Part shown: positions 35,990 to 49,268 of the stretch, in pieces
How the letters are laid out: each line of letters begins with the position of its first letter
Numbering within the stretch: the first letter of the stretch is position 1
Source of the DNA: Fragum whitleyi
Taxonomy: Eukaryota > Mollusca > Bivalvia > Cardiida > Cardiidae
Length of the DNA stretch: 64,000 bases
NCBI GenBank assembly: GCA_948146395.1
Contig: OX411544.1
Span: 54,141,933 to 54,205,932, forward strand
Reading direction: 5' to 3'
The notes under the pieces: model-generated
Databases searched by the model: none
Seen by the model: only the letters and a program-made list of their open reading frames with translations
Told to the model about the DNA's origin: nothing
Program-made: the position numbers and the translations under genes

Positions 35990-36386
35990 TATACCATCGC
36001 TCACTGAACGATCCATTCATTTATTCTAAGCATTCAAACGATTGGTTCAAAAACGTTTCAAAATCATTCGAAATTACATCCAGAATCGTTTGGAAGATGC
36101 TTCATAACTTTACCCAAGTCAAACGAATCAACTTTGCTTTATTAGCTGGTGTTGATTTCTTAGATTCCATCAAGTCATACATATATTTTCCTATAAAAAG
36201 AGTGTAGATGTTTTTTAAAGGACGCAATGTAAATATCGCTAATTTCGTCCATTTTGGACGAAATTAGCGATATTGTATTGCTTCCTTCAATGTTTCACTT
36301 AAAACTCGCTCCACATACTCCTTCAATATCATTTCAAAACCATTCCGAAATCATTCAACTTGTCAATTTCACGATGTTTCTAATTG
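35990..36386. mobile_element. MITE-1 copy H
   Basis: The right end is GTCAATTTCACGATGTTTC; the left end is eroded. The centre is AATATCGCTAATTTCGTCC then its exact complement, different from the usual TTTTGTTC version on both arms. Confidence 0.75.
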
Positions 36387-36529
36387 AAACATGATACCAT
36401 TACACAGAAACACAGGTAGATCACGTGAAACGCAAGGTGACTGGAGACATATCAATAATACCCAGGCGAATCGGTGGCTTAGTGCAAAAGTTAGAAAATT
36501 AATTACAGTGTGACAAGATAAAACCCGCA

Positions 36530-36546
36530 AAAAAAAAAAAAAAAAA
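36530..36546 (+). repeat. Poly(A) run
   Basis: About 17 A residues. Confidence 0.85.
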
Positions 36547-36811
36547 TCACCAGAATGAAAGAAATACTATATATATATGAATATCGTTGTATATAACTCG
36601 AATACGGTATTGCGACTTGTGATTACAATCCATTTGTATACAATCGACGAGTCAAAATAGCGAATTCTACTTATACAAATAACAAATTAGGTGGCAACAA
36701 TTCTGTTTTTTTTTTTGTTTGTTTGATTGCTTTTTGTGTGTGTTGTTTTTTTTTTAAATTGGCTTAGGCCTATCTGTTGATGTTGTTTTTGTGTTTGGAG
36801 TTACAAATTGT

Positions 36812-36985
36812 GCGGGTTCGAGTCCCACCAGAGGCGGGTTGTGTCGTTGGGCAGGAGACTTTAAAGACAGAGCCTCCGGCCCCAGAAGCTGGAAATGGGT
36901 TTCTGTGGTGAGAATCTATATCGTCTCTCTTTCTAATGAGTGATTAGATCTGGTATGAAGTAGTTCATCCTCGCAGAAAAAGAGA
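36812..36985 (+). mobile_element. tRNA-related SINE fragment, family X
   Basis: The B-box-like GCGGGTTCGAGTCCCACC is followed by GGCGGGTTGTGTCGTTGGGC. The A-box half is absent, so this is a 5'-truncated SINE. Confidence 0.55.
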
Positions 36986-38137
36986 AGATATAATATTAAC
37001 AGCAAAACGTCACTTTCAACAGCATTGTATCCATGTCGCTACGCTTGGTGCAATTACCCGTGTTTTTTTTGTTTTTTTTTTCTACCGATATTACAACTAT
37101 AACATTTTTTTCAAGCCACAAATTGTCTGTCCCTTTTAGGCGCCCTAATAATCATTCGCCCATTTTTTTATTTATGTATAAAAACAGGTATTTCCATGAA
37201 ATCCGTGATTTGCCAACCTCCCCGTACCTTACGATACCAATCAATATTTTCTCGACAAGGAATTGTCCGTTATTTGAATAGGTGTGGACACCGCGTGTGG
37301 TAATTTGGTGCGGTCATCTTCCCAATATTAGAGAACTGTAAATGAATTCCAGCATGATATTTAAATGTCGCATCGATTATGCTCAAATAGCCCACCTGTT
37401 AAATGAAACACCTACGCAACGAAAATAGTAAATCCATTACAAGACCACAAAGTTTTAGACTGGTCCCGTTGAGAGGAGGGTCAAGGCTATTAATTTTATA
37501 CTAAATCTGCCATTTAGCTACAACAAAACATTATGGACTATGTAGAATTTGATTAAAACAAGCATTATTTCATGTTTTCAAAGCTTTTTTTGTAATCCGA
37601 AGTGTCAAAAAGTGGGTTTGCTTTGGAACGGTTTTAGCCACTGAAAATAAGATGAAACTAAAAATTCGATGCCTCCAACACTGCTTTCGTTGCCCATGTT
37701 AAGGTTATAATTGTACACATACTTGGCCTCGAAAACGTGGAATTGATATTGACTGGTATCTCTAATCTTGGAACCACCAGAAAAGTCTAGTAACATATAG
37801 AATATGGAAACTAGATCCCTTGCCAATTAAAAGTTATTACCAATGTATAAGTTTTTAAGCAAATACCGTGCAGTATACAATGAAAAGGTTTCTTAATGGT
37901 GTTCCAGTGCAGAAACTGTCTTGCGTCCGGGTTGAAAATAGTTTGATAGTGTTTTAAAAAGACACCCTGCTTTGCATTTACTTACACGATCAAAGCGGAT
38001 TATCATTTCTTAAACGTTTCTCGAATGTTTTCATCATGAATACAAGTTAAATCTGAATTTTTCAAGTGCCTTTTTAAAATAAGGACTATTTTGAATCTCT
38101 TTTGGCGCTTCCTTAATGAACATGGAATTCTGTAATA
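36986..38137. other. Unannotated intronic stretch
   Basis: No exon or repeat family recognised. Confidence 0.5.
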
Positions 38138-38415
38138 AAACAAGAGCACCAACTACGGGTACCTACGTTCGAGGTTTGAGTGTTGGATCGTGAAACAAAT
38201 CTAAGTGCAAAAAGGGGCGAAATTACCCTAAATACATCTAGAGTCATCCCCTTGGTAGTATAGATTGTTCTTTCTATTGTGAGCATGTGTACCAAGTTTC
38301 AAGTGAATGCTTCCAGTTGAACCAGAGACATCACAACATGTCAAAGTTTTTGCACGACGACGACGACAAATAACAACAACAACGACGACGACACCAAGGC
38401 TCTAGCAATACATCG
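38138..38415 (-). mobile_element. Short pearl-like element, family D
   Basis: Read on the minus strand it begins near a CGTCGTCGTC minisatellite (38355-38393) and ends in GTACCCGTAGTTGGTGCTC then TTGTTTT. That 3' end resembles family A's hairpin followed by CTCTTGTTTT. Only one partial body unit lies between. Confidence 0.5.
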
Positions 38416-38808
38416 GGTTTTCTTCGAAAACAGCTGCGCTAAAATGACCTGGTTTACTTACAAGGTTCAAAGGTACAAAACGATTTAATTACGATTGATT
38501 GCTAAATGTTTACGTTTACTAATCAACTCTTGAATAATAGAAACATAGTGATAGAATCGCCTCAGAAGAAAGGCGTTTGATCTTAGCAGTTTTCTCATGA
38601 CAATGGACATTTGTCATGATATTTACTTAATAGATTCGATTCTCTTTATCTGGAATTCCTAGGGACTTACGAAAATATTTGACGTGCAAAAAGTTCGAGG
38701 ACGAAATAACCGAAGATCAGCGCAAGTAAGTACGGCCATGGTTGATGGCGCTGTAGGCATACATTATGTGTATGTAGATCTAATTGTTAAAAAAAACCCC
38801 AATAATTT

Positions 38809-39895
<1,087 letters not shown>

Positions 39896-39898
39896 TAA

Positions 39899-39976
<78 letters not shown>
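39896..39976. repeat. (AAT)n microsatellite, ~80 bp
   Basis: Uninterrupted AAT triplets. Confidence 0.97.
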
Positions 39977-40646
39977 TATAAAAATTAAATGATTTATCGC
40001 AAGATTTACATCCGCCTAAATCGTACGTATGCCGCCAATTAAGCTATAAAATTCCAGTACATGAACAGTTTATATGATAACCAATATGACTTAAGAATAA
40101 CAATGTAAAAATTTCACTAAGTATTGACTCAATTTGATACAATATCGACTGTCTCAAATTGAAAAGACGTCGCAGACTATAGTCGGCAGGTTTTAGCTTA
40201 AATATTTAACTTCTCCACGAGAAGCCGATCTCCGAAAAAACCCACAATCGATTCGGCCGATGCACCGATCAGTCGCCGACTTGGTGGCAACTTGTCGACT
40301 ATTTTATCATAGGTTCAATGAAAAGTCGTTAGTGATTCCTCGCCAACGGACGGATAGTTTATGTGACACTAGCTGAGGTTATAAGTATATTTCACATTTT
40401 TGATATGACACGGTTCATCATTGCATGATAAAATAATATAAAGACCCATAGAACCGTTCTTTAGGGGAATATTCAAGCCCTCTTTGATTAAAGAAAATAC
40501 TTAATTATACAAAACATAGCAGCCATATAAAACCATACTTTGTTTAAGTTGAGACCTGAAACCATCCCTGTGCTCTGGGTGGCAAACAACGGGATACGAA
40601 TAATTCATAAAAAGCCATGTTGTCCTTCCCAGCCACGATACAACGG

Positions 40647-41078
40647 CATTCGAGACACAACTCGGCCAATCTCACGATCAACCTCGGATGTACATAGACG
40701 GACTATTTTTAAAAAATACTGGAAAACATTGGAAAAACTCGATTACGTCAATTAAAATGGCGTAAGCCCTCGAAACTGTGAGTGAAAACATTCGACGTCA
40801 CCAACGCTACTCGTTTAAGTCACTGACATGAAACCATCGTATCCTAATATGAATATCTTTAGATTCTTAAATAACAGCTGAAAATCTTAATTTTTGAGAA
40901 TGATTCGTCATTCTCAAAAATTAAGATTTTCAGTCGTTATTTACTGTAAAAGATATAAATCTACAGTGCTAGTTTTTCTTACAGTGTTTCCGCCTAGATA
41001 AATGTACATACCCATCCGCCTTACATACATCCGAGGTCTGTTGCAGTTTACGGAAATGTCCGAGTGATGTTTCGAATG
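40647..41078. mobile_element. Mutator-like MITE copy 3 with 10-bp duplication
   Basis: 432 bp. Left CATTCGAGACACAACTCGGC, right CCGAGTGATGTTTCGAATG. Flanked by GATACAACGG on both sides (40637-40646 and 41079-41088). Internal hairpin TTAATTTTTGAGAATGA then TCGTCATTCTCAAAAATTAA. Non-coding. The 9-10-bp duplication and long inverted ends fit the Mutator superfamily. Confidence 0.85.
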
Positions 41079-41084
41079 GATACA

Positions 41085-41140
41085 ACGGTGCAAGGGGGTA
41101 TAATTTGCAAACAGTTTACACCCTTTGTCACCCTGTACTC
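41085..41140. mobile_element. MITE-5 fragment
   Basis: CGGTGCAAGGGGGTATAATT and GCAAACAGTTTACACC resemble arms of MITE-5. Confidence 0.4.
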
Positions 41141-41159
41141 AGGACTGAATTGCTATCGA

Positions 41160-41332
41160 ACTCAACGGACCCCATGAAACTCCGGAACGTATAAAAACTC
41201 CGGACCCCATGAAATCTCCGGACCCCATGAAACCCCGGACCCCATGAAAACTCCGGACCTGTGAAACTCCGGACACCATGAAAACTCCGGGCCCCATGAA
41301 ACTCAATGAAAAATCCGGACCCCATGAAAAAT
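41160..41332. repeat. Minisatellite, ~18-bp unit
   Basis: About nine units of CTCCGGACCCCATGAAA with small length changes. The unit is locally GC-rich against an AT-rich background. The open frame across it on the minus strand is repeat-driven. Confidence 0.92.
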
Positions 41333-41742
41333 TCGTAAATAAATTGATCGAGAAAAACTTGCCTAAATTACATCACATGGAGTAATATCAGATGTCTTAT
41401 CCATATGATACCAGAAGAACGAATTTAGATTTATCCAAATTCAAAGGATTTCAGCCATAAATTCAATGTGCGGTGAAATTGAAAACACTTGCAGTATAAT
41501 GTAGAAAACATTGTGAGATAAAGGAGATTGTTACAAGCATTTTCTCTTTTTTTCCTCAATTTTGTTTCATTTTATCCCTTTTAGTCCATAAAAAAATCTA
41601 GTTTGTAGGAAAATAGTTATTTAGATGGGTACAATCTGATTCTTTAATGGTTTAAATGGACGCAGTTTTGCGCGTCTAAGATGAGTAGCCAGGGTTCTCA
41701 CAACAATCGATGTATTTCCGCAAGACCCTACGTGGAAATCAA

Positions 41743-41796
41743 CTTCAGAAAAAGAATTGAAGACTCGTTCAAACAGTCTTCAATTCTTTTCTGAAG
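41743..41796. repeat. Stem-loop, 21-bp arms, 11-bp loop
   Basis: CTTCAGAAAAAGAATTGAAG pairs with CTTCAATTCTTTTCTGAAG around TCGTTCAAACA; a single A bulge. Confidence 0.8.
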
Positions 41797-43424
41797 TAAA
41801 TACCTAAATGTACGTTTCTATCCAACACCATAGTCCAATATTTGCAAAAAAAACACAAAAAACGAGAATTTCGAAAACGAAAAAAATCTTCGCTTAAAGC
41901 AAGGACTTCGAAACCTTTAGAGAGGATCCTAATGAGTCTTACTATTGATTCCTTGGGACCATTTTTGTGGACGCCTTACAAAATACCTTGAGATTCGTTT
42001 TCTTACTGTTTCCCTGATTTTTATAAAAAAAACCCCCACTAATAATGAAATAAGAAATCAAAAGACGAGGGGGGGCGCGTTTGAATCTCTATTGATACAT
42101 CAGTAAAATATAATAAGCAGTTTTTCCTTTACCATACTTAACGTTTTTTGTCCCTGTAATCTAACTCAAAACAGCATTATTCAAGGGCGTAACTCCCATT
42201 AAGCAATTAACGCAATCGCGTAAAGAAATAATACTCTGATGAAAAATATTGTTGATGAATGATCATAACATCGAAACCACAGCTTATTCAAGCTGTGGGT
42301 ACGATGTTTTGATTATTCACCAACGCTCAGATCTTAAAAAGGAAGTTGAACGATGGCGTTCATCTTTTGTCACAGTCCTCAATTAGACTTTACCCTACAT
42401 GTTCTTCAGGTTAAGTCTGTTTTATTATCTCGTACAAAGAGTTAGTACTGAAGTACGGAAGCACGCTATGAAGAATAATCATTTCCGACAGCACGTCTTT
42501 GAAATAATTATCTATTGTGACAATGAAAAATTCTTGAACCCTATGAAGGGACCTTCATCAAACAAAAGCTGAACAAAGTTTGACCTTGAAATATTTTTTC
42601 CTTTCGATCTTATCTCATAATAACTCAGGTTCAAACGTTCGATCACGTGTGACAGTTATAAAACATAAAGATCCTCAACAAATACCGCGTCTAAAGAGAC
42701 ATTTGAATATATTCGTACATATACTTAGTTCCATAAGAAAATGTGCACTACCAACTTTTGCATTTCTCTTGATTTTTACAAAGTTGGGGAAAAAATTATA
42801 TTGTAAATTTGATATCATAATTAGGTAAAGACCTTTTGAAATCAAAAGTCAAATCAGAAGTGGTTAAAGTATCGCATGCTGCATACGCGCAGGCAGAACT
42901 TAAATTGTTGAGATGTGACCTCCTTACAACTTTTTCTTTGGTAAGAGATATGTGTTGATGTTGAATTATAGAGTTTAAGTAGCTATTCCAACCTATTTCC
43001 AAACAAAGGTTAAAATTTTTATGCAGACGTTACGTGTACGTCAAAGTTAGACATTATTACGTTGTTAGGCCAGAAACATATCGTTGAATGGTGCTATGGC
43101 GTTTTATGACAATTCGATTTGCTTTTACAAGGCTTTACAAAATGATGACCTCGATTTCTATTGGAACATGAATGCTCAATCAATTTTGATGACATTCTAA
43201 ATATTCTAAATACAATGTATAACTTTTGCAAAGGGTGCTTTCAAATCATGTTTTCAACACTTAACAAATATCTTCGGATTTTAAAGTCTTGTTAACACAC
43301 TATGGCTGGGACGAGTACTCGAGTACCCCAGGTATCGGGTAGGGTGACGTTCCTACAAGGGTTTATAAACAGCCTTAAGTTTTTATCTCAAATTTTATTC
43401 AAATTGTCCCTCGGACTTACATCA
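41797..43424. other. Unannotated intronic stretch
   Basis: No exon or named repeat. A short inverted pair, CATCGAAACCACAGCTTATT and AGCTGTGGGTACGATG, lies around 42270-42308. Confidence 0.5.
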
Positions 43425-43662
43425 GGGCCCGAGTTTATGAAACTTTTCTCATTCCCAATCCATAATTTTCTCATAAATCAAATTGAAATTAAAGCCGTAA
43501 TTTTAATAATTTTAATACTTTTAATGCATAAAAGATAATACTAATAAGTTGTTATGAATAACGACCTATTAGTATTATCTTTTATTTTCATACCTTTATC
43601 TAAATTCAAAATTTGAGAAAATTCTCAGTTGAGCATGAGAAAAGTTTTTTTAACCTCGGGCC
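43425..43662. mobile_element. MITE-4 copy 2
   Basis: GGGCCCGAGTTTATGAAACT on the left and AACCTCGGGCC on the right. Centre ACTAATAAGTTGTTATGAAT followed by its complement. Confidence 0.8.
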
Positions 43663-43795
43663 AAGATGTTTTGGGTCCTGGCTACTAATTTGAGAGTCAC
43701 ATACTTGCGACACCTGCGTCCATTAAAATCTTATAAGATTATGTATGCTCCATCCCCTTTACAGAAATCCTGGATCTGCCTTTGTATCAATTTGA

Positions 43796-44037
43796 TATGA
43801 GCCTGTGCGTGATATTTCCAACAATTTGAACATATATGTGGTGCAAACCATCAGCAGCCTAGCAAGGATCACAGTGTAATTGGAAGATATCCTGTTTGTC
43901 TCAAAGTACTTCGAGATCTTATCTATCTAAAAAAACGCGAATTGAAGACTCTGGACGGACTGTACAAATGCACAGGCTGGTCAGAGTCTTGGTTGGTGCA
44001 CTATTAAAATTGTTGGAAATGTCACGCACAGGCTCAT
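43796..44037. mobile_element. MITE-6 copy 2, intact
   Basis: Left TATGAGCCTGTGCGTGATAT, right AAATGTCACGCACAGGCTCA. Inner sequence AATGCACAGGCTGGTCAGAG. About 240 bp, non-coding. Confidence 0.78.
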
Positions 44038-44424
44038 ATAAATTATATGTGGGCAGTAATCACCCGGGACTTAAGTACTCGCAGGTATAATGAGATCTCG
44101 AGTATTCCGCAAAGAATTTATATGTGTTCAATCTCTATTTTACGCATGCATATTTTCAAGTGATGTTCCCTTTGTTATATTTTATATAGACGACGAAACG
44201 CTGGTAAAGATTCTAACAGTATATTGATGATCCCGCTTAAAACTATTATCAAGGAGAACCTTATTTAAAAAAAAAATCGTTTAAAGTTATTTTTTGATCG
44301 ATCATATATTGCATATTAAATATAGTCTTGTCAGCGATACCTGGCAAATTTTGAAAGGAAGCTGAAAATATCTTTTTGAGAATTTCTTTCAAATTTTCCA
44401 GACATTGCTAAAACCGAGTAGGTA

Positions 44425-44829
44425 CAGTAGTATCATAGTAAAATTGCCATTAATCTCAACCATTCTAAATCGGTAACTCATCGCTCCATTCATTTATTCC
44501 AAACACTCACTCGAACCACTCATAAACGCTTCAAAATGAGCTACATTCAAAACAAAAAATGAATGGATAAATCTAGATTTTACCGTTTTAATTAAAATTG
44601 CAAGCGATTGGTTATTGAAGAAATAGGAAACTATTTATAGAACTCGTATGCATATTTTATTTAAAAGTGGAAATAAAGACCGTTAATTTTGTTCATCCCG
44701 AACAAAATTAACGGTATTTGATTACCTCCCTTCAATTTCACTCAAGACTCTCTCCTGTTACTTATTCAATTTCATTCTCTAATCATTCCAAAATCATTCA
44801 CCTTGTCAGTTTCACGATGTTGTTAACTG
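44425..44829. mobile_element. MITE-1 copy I
   Basis: TA flanks both ends (44423-44424, 44830-44831). The central palindrome reads ACCGTTAATTTTGTTC and GAACAAAATTAACGGT, with GTTA/TAAC in place of the usual GCTA/TAGC on both arms. Confidence 0.85.
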
Positions 44830-45371
44830 TACTTGTTTGCACACGTAAGGTTAAGATGACATTCGTCTTCTCTCATTTGTTACTATATTTATTACTAAAC
44901 ATAGAATTTTTCATGTATTTTGTTAAATGTTGGATGGATGGATAAATGAACGCTTTCCAGATGTAAACAGTTATCATAAATCTTAATTGTCTCAACATAA
45001 TCTTATTTGCTCGAGTGAGCCATACATTTTATTGCCACTCCTAATATGCGAGTGCTTTTATTCTTTGAGAGCTTTAACAGATCTGTTCAACTCGATCGGA
45101 AACTGAATACGGTCGAATGGCAACCAACTTTAAGTACAAATGATGTTGTAGATTTGCCTTTTTGGTCGCCAACTGACTCTTCCGATCGATTGTACCTAAA
45201 GTTGTCTAAAAAATATTGTATCTTTCTACATAGCGCTTAATATTACTTTTAGTAAAAATGTACAATGAATTCATTATTAGAGTAATTTTTGTTGACTGTG
45301 ATTTAAATGGGGGGCAATTGTATTTCCAAGAGTGATGAATGATTCCAGTCGTTAACAATCCTAGGTTAGAA

Positions 45372-45375
45372 CAAA

Positions 45376-45462
<87 letters not shown>

Positions 45463-45465
45463 ATA
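45372..45465. repeat. (AAAT)n microsatellite, ~94 bp
   Basis: Uninterrupted tetramers. Confidence 0.97.
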
Positions 45466-45478
45466 TGACACCTAATTA

Positions 45479-45703
45479 AAACCGTCTGGGAACTTACAAT
45501 GTATATCGAAAACACAGCTCAAGCTAGAGGACGTATTTCAAAAAGTTTTAAACAGGAAAGTAGAAAGATTATTCTCGATCGAGAAAATTAGGAAATTACC
45601 GAATGCATCGACCCTAAACAGCCTGCGCAGTATGTGCAGTCTGACCAACGTCGACACTTTACGCACTTCCGAGATCATCCCTTATCGCCTGACTGGTCAC
45701 AAA
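45479..45703. mobile_element. MITE-2 copy 4
   Basis: Left ACCGTCTGGGAACTTACA; right ACACTTTACGCACTTCCGAG and CTGACTGGTCAC. Internal CAGCCTGCGCAGTATGTGCA. Confidence 0.65.
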
Positions 45704-45712
45704 TAAACTACC

Positions 45713-45842
45713 CTGCGTTCAGGATGACAAAACAGTGCAAACAGTTTGCCAATTATAACCCGCTTTGCACGCAAAATTTTGCACGTGCAAAGCGGAGTAT
45801 AATAGGGAAACGGTTTGCACCGTTTTATGATCCCGTACGCAC
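45713..45842. mobile_element. MITE-5 copy, palindromic
   Basis: 130 bp. CTGCGTTCAGGATGACA on the left, ATGATCCCGTACGCAC on the right, centre CCCGCTTTGCACGCAAAATT followed by its complement. Lies just outside MITE-2. Confidence 0.78.
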
Positions 45843-47155
45843 GGTCGTATTTACATTGACCCTCAAAGAAACCATTGACCTTTCAAGGAATATTTTAGTA
45901 TCATGATTAGTCGACGGTTCCATAAATGGTAGAGAAAGAGAGGGTTTTCCAGATAAATACAGCTTCAATATATCTCTATTGTCTCGAGATAATTCAATTT
46001 TCTGGAGTTAACAATACGTTTTATTACCCCTCTCAATATTGTGAGCGCTCTTGTCTTTTGAGAGCTTTGTAATCATTCGGTGATTATATACCTAAGGTCT
46101 TACTGATATGGATTCTCCTGAATTCTAGCCAATTTGAAGACGCCCGTGGCAATAAAAACTGAAATTATATAAATCAACATGTTTATACAGAAAACCGAAA
46201 TGCCGTTATCACAAAAAAAAACAATAACAGTAACAACAACCCAAAAATGAATTTATTTAACCAATGATAGGTCACATGGATAATGAATATTTTGAAAGAT
46301 ATGCAAGTGACCCATTTCGAAAAATTCGACCTTCTGGAAAATGCGTGCATTGCTTAGATTGATTAGGGTCGAATATTTTCGTTCGCGGTAGGTTTCCTAA
46401 TAAACAAAATGAAAATAGATAATTGATTTTCAATTTTTGATTTACACCTATGCTGGATTCTATGTGCTTATTTCAAATATTTAATCCGCGGGGCTCTCAG
46501 TTAGTCAAAGTATATATGTATAATGCAACAAGTATATGTAACAGTTTAAGTGTGATTACTTTGCAATGTATCTAAACAGACATTATTTCCGGTCTATTTT
46601 AAAGTTATAACCAATCGATAGCAGAGCCTTTTTTATTTCTATCTTTCATTATGCAACAAACGCACTAATATGCATATTTTTTTGACAAAGATGTCTTGCA
46701 AACCGACGAAAAAAAAAAAGAAAAAAGAATGACCTTCCAAGACGAATTCAGAAAAAAAGTTGCAGAATTGGTAAAGTTTGGTGAGACTTATTTTCTTTAA
46801 AAACATTATGTTGAACCTAAACTTTATTTATGACAAAAAAGATGCCATTAAAGATGAAAAATAATTCTTCATGTATATAAAAGTTTAATAGATATCATCT
46901 GAGGCGAAGAGGACAAATTTAGACCGAGAGAATGAAAGAATAACTGCAGATTTTCACTCTATTCAAAAAATGAATGCACGTCAAAAGACCTTCCCGGTGA
47001 CTTTATTTCACCCGTCAAGGTTAATCGGCCTGAAGTAGTTTGGACGTCAGATTTCGAGGCAAAAATAGGTTTTAAGAAGTATTAAAGAACCCCTTTCGCC
47101 TTCGTGATCTCCAGTGACGATTATATGATAGGATTTTGCAATTGCAAACGCGTTT
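45843..47155. other. Unannotated intronic stretch
   Basis: No exon or repeat family recognised. Confidence 0.5.
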
Positions 47156-47159
47156 TTCT

Positions 47160-47263
47160 TGTGATTTCGATGCCTCAGCTTGAAAGCGTTGTAACTGCCT
47201 ATAAATATATAGGCAGTTACAACCGTTTCGCTCCGAGACATCGAGATATTGCATTTCAAATTG
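47160..47263. repeat. Palindromic foldback element
   Basis: Centre TAACTGCCTATAAATATATA then GGCAGTTA; arms carry TTTCGATGCCTCAGCTTGAA and CGCTCCGAGACATCGAGAT. Probably a small MITE. Confidence 0.65.
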
Positions 47264-47797
47264 AATTTGATAAACATGGAGTTGGATATTTTTGAGGTTT
47301 GAAAAATTAAGCATCATCCAGAAATGCAAGTGGACTTAATTAAGTATATTTTGAAACCATCGCCACTTGATAATTACAATTATCAAAACGATAAATTCAC
47401 TGATTTGGTAGATTTTACCGCGTTGTCGTTCATTTCACACTATAGTACGCCATCTTAGCATGGCAATATATATTCGATGACGTGATCGTATTGTTTGTTA
47501 TTACGTGCAAAATAGCGGACTTTTGAAAAAATTTTCCCCCAAATAATCACCTTTTTACTCTTTCTTTTTTCTGCATTAAAAATGAAATATGTGTAATGTA
47601 ACCGTATACTATATTTTCGCGACGGACGATAGCTTTTGCTCAATGAAAGATTAATCGAACTTACTCTAAATGAACAATCTTTCTCTATTTCTTTTGCCAA
47701 CGATGTAAGACACTAGTGCAAAAGAAATAGCCCCAGTAGCATATTTATCTTGGTATAACAGAGTTTTAATCCAGATGGCTAAAGATCCACAAGTTTA

Positions 47798-47865
47798 AGA
47801 GAGTGATCAAAGGTCAATTTTGTCTATACCTGTGCAGACAAAATTGACCCTTGATCACTCACTCT
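47798..47865. repeat. Stem-loop, ~28-bp arms, 10-bp loop
   Basis: AGAGAGTGATCAAAGGTCAA..TTTTGTCT pairs with AGACAAAATTGACCCTTGAT..CACTCACTCT around ATACCTGTGC. Nearly perfect, with one mismatch and a 2-bp length difference near the base. Size and shape resemble a pre-miRNA, but a short MITE is as likely. Confidence 0.78.
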
Positions 47866-48249
47866 AAATTGCGGAACTATAGCGAAATGTTTGTCCTAGA
47901 ATGAAGTGGTTTGATTCCGTATAAGGAGGATGAAAATGCCATCATTATTTCAGAGAGAAGATTCGATTTTTTAAGGCGGTTTGCCCCCATGAGAGCTTTT
48001 CATCTCTAGTATACACATATAATGCATTAATGTTTGCATTCTATAGAATATCTAAGCTTTACTTTTTATCATCTCATTTAGCACTTTAAGTTTTTTTGAT
48101 TGGGATTTGTAGACATTTTTAAAATTTTAATCGCATCGTGACGACCGAGTATCCCTGGTTTGCTATCGCTAGTTTTAAAATTCACAAAATTGTAAATTTT
48201 ACAAACCCGTATGACACCATGGTGGTTTAGTACAGTTCGTTTTTCGGAT

Positions 48250-48530
48250 ATACTTGTGTCGCAATCATAGCGCACTTGTTAGTGCATCGGACTGTCAGTC
48301 TTAAAGTCTTGGCCTCGATCCCCGAAGGCGACACTCATCTTTTCCGACTACATTTATATTTGGTTTCCCACCAATGGGTTGATAATCGGAGACCTATGTT
48401 GGAAAGCATCGGTAGATTAGGAAAAGGAGTAATGGTGGGTGTGAGAAATACCAATTATACTTTGTTAGGTGCTCTAGTCGCCGCGATATGACTGAAATAT
48501 TATTTAAAGCGACGAAACCCCCATTAAAAC
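48250..48530 (+). mobile_element. tRNA-derived SINE, family V copy 2 (best copy)
   Basis: The head has the A-box region ATAGCGCACTTGTTAGTGCA and a B-box-like TTGGCCTCGATCC. The body has CCCACCAATGGGTTGATAAT, TTTGTTAGGTGCTCTAGTCG and CGATATGAC; the tail is GCGACGAAACCCCC. The head folds like a tRNA only roughly. Confidence 0.78.
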
Positions 48531-48602
48531 TAATAAAATCCGATGCACTGTAATTGTTTTGACCCATGTGTTATTGATCTGACCTACAGTAGCGAATTGT
48601 TT

Positions 48603-48715
48603 TTGACCCGTTGGGTGAAAAGTGACCATCTTGTTAAACGTAATGTGTCGATCCTAGAAATACTGCATGGACTGCACAGACTGACAAGGGTCGTACATGG
48701 TCCCTTTCCCAAACA
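48603..48715. mobile_element. MITE-2 fragment
   Basis: GACCCGTTGGGTGAAAAGTG, GACCATCTTG, CATGGACTGCACAGACTGAC and CATGGTCCCTTTCCC. Internally deleted. Confidence 0.5.
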
Positions 48716-48787
48716 AATAATAATCATTCTGCTTTCCTGTGAAAGAAGTTTTGGAATGCAGCCACCAGTTAACCTGGAAGTACAGCC

Positions 48788-48911
48788 CTGCGTTCAGGAA
48801 CACCATACGGTGCAAACAGTTTCAGTTGTACCCCGCTTTGCACGCAAGTGCACGTGCGAAGCGGGGTACAATCGGAAAACTGTTTACACCGTTCGATGAT
48901 CATGAACGCAG
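48788..48911. mobile_element. MITE-5 copy, palindromic
   Basis: 124 bp. CTGCGTTCAGGAACACC and GATGATCATGAACGCAG ends. Inner arms GTACCCCGCTTTGCACGC and GCACGTGCGAAGCGGGGTAC. Confidence 0.82.
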
Positions 48912-49092
48912 AGCTGGTGTCAATCTCTTTCAAAAGTTCATTTAACGGAGGTCCCAGGTTGCATCACAGCCTGACAAACCACATTTATAGAAATTTAAAT
49001 AGCGCTGTCTGTAAGGTGTCTATCAAGTTTAGAAATGAAATAATTGATTTTTCTTAAAATTGTAGAGATGTCTCTAACAGTTTCTCGTAGAC

Positions 49093-49115
49093 AATAAATA
49101 AATAAATAAATAAAA

Positions 49116-49170
<55 letters not shown>

Positions 49171-49183
49171 ATGAATAGAAAAA

Positions 49184-49238
<55 letters not shown>

Positions 49239-49268
49239 ATGAATAAATAAATAAATAAGATAAGATAA
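49093..49268. repeat. (AAAT)n microsatellite, ~175 bp, with few interruptions
   Basis: AAAT tetramers, ending in a short AAGAT run. Confidence 0.97.

Noticed and set aside
41160..41332. 65-codon Gly/Phe/His-rich frame as an antimicrobial-type peptide
   Set aside because: Entirely produced by the 18-bp minisatellite; no signal peptide or gene context.
48543..48899. 118-codon plus-strand frame with several Cys
   Set aside because: It overlaps MITE-2 and MITE-5 sequence; codons reflect the palindrome, not a protein family.
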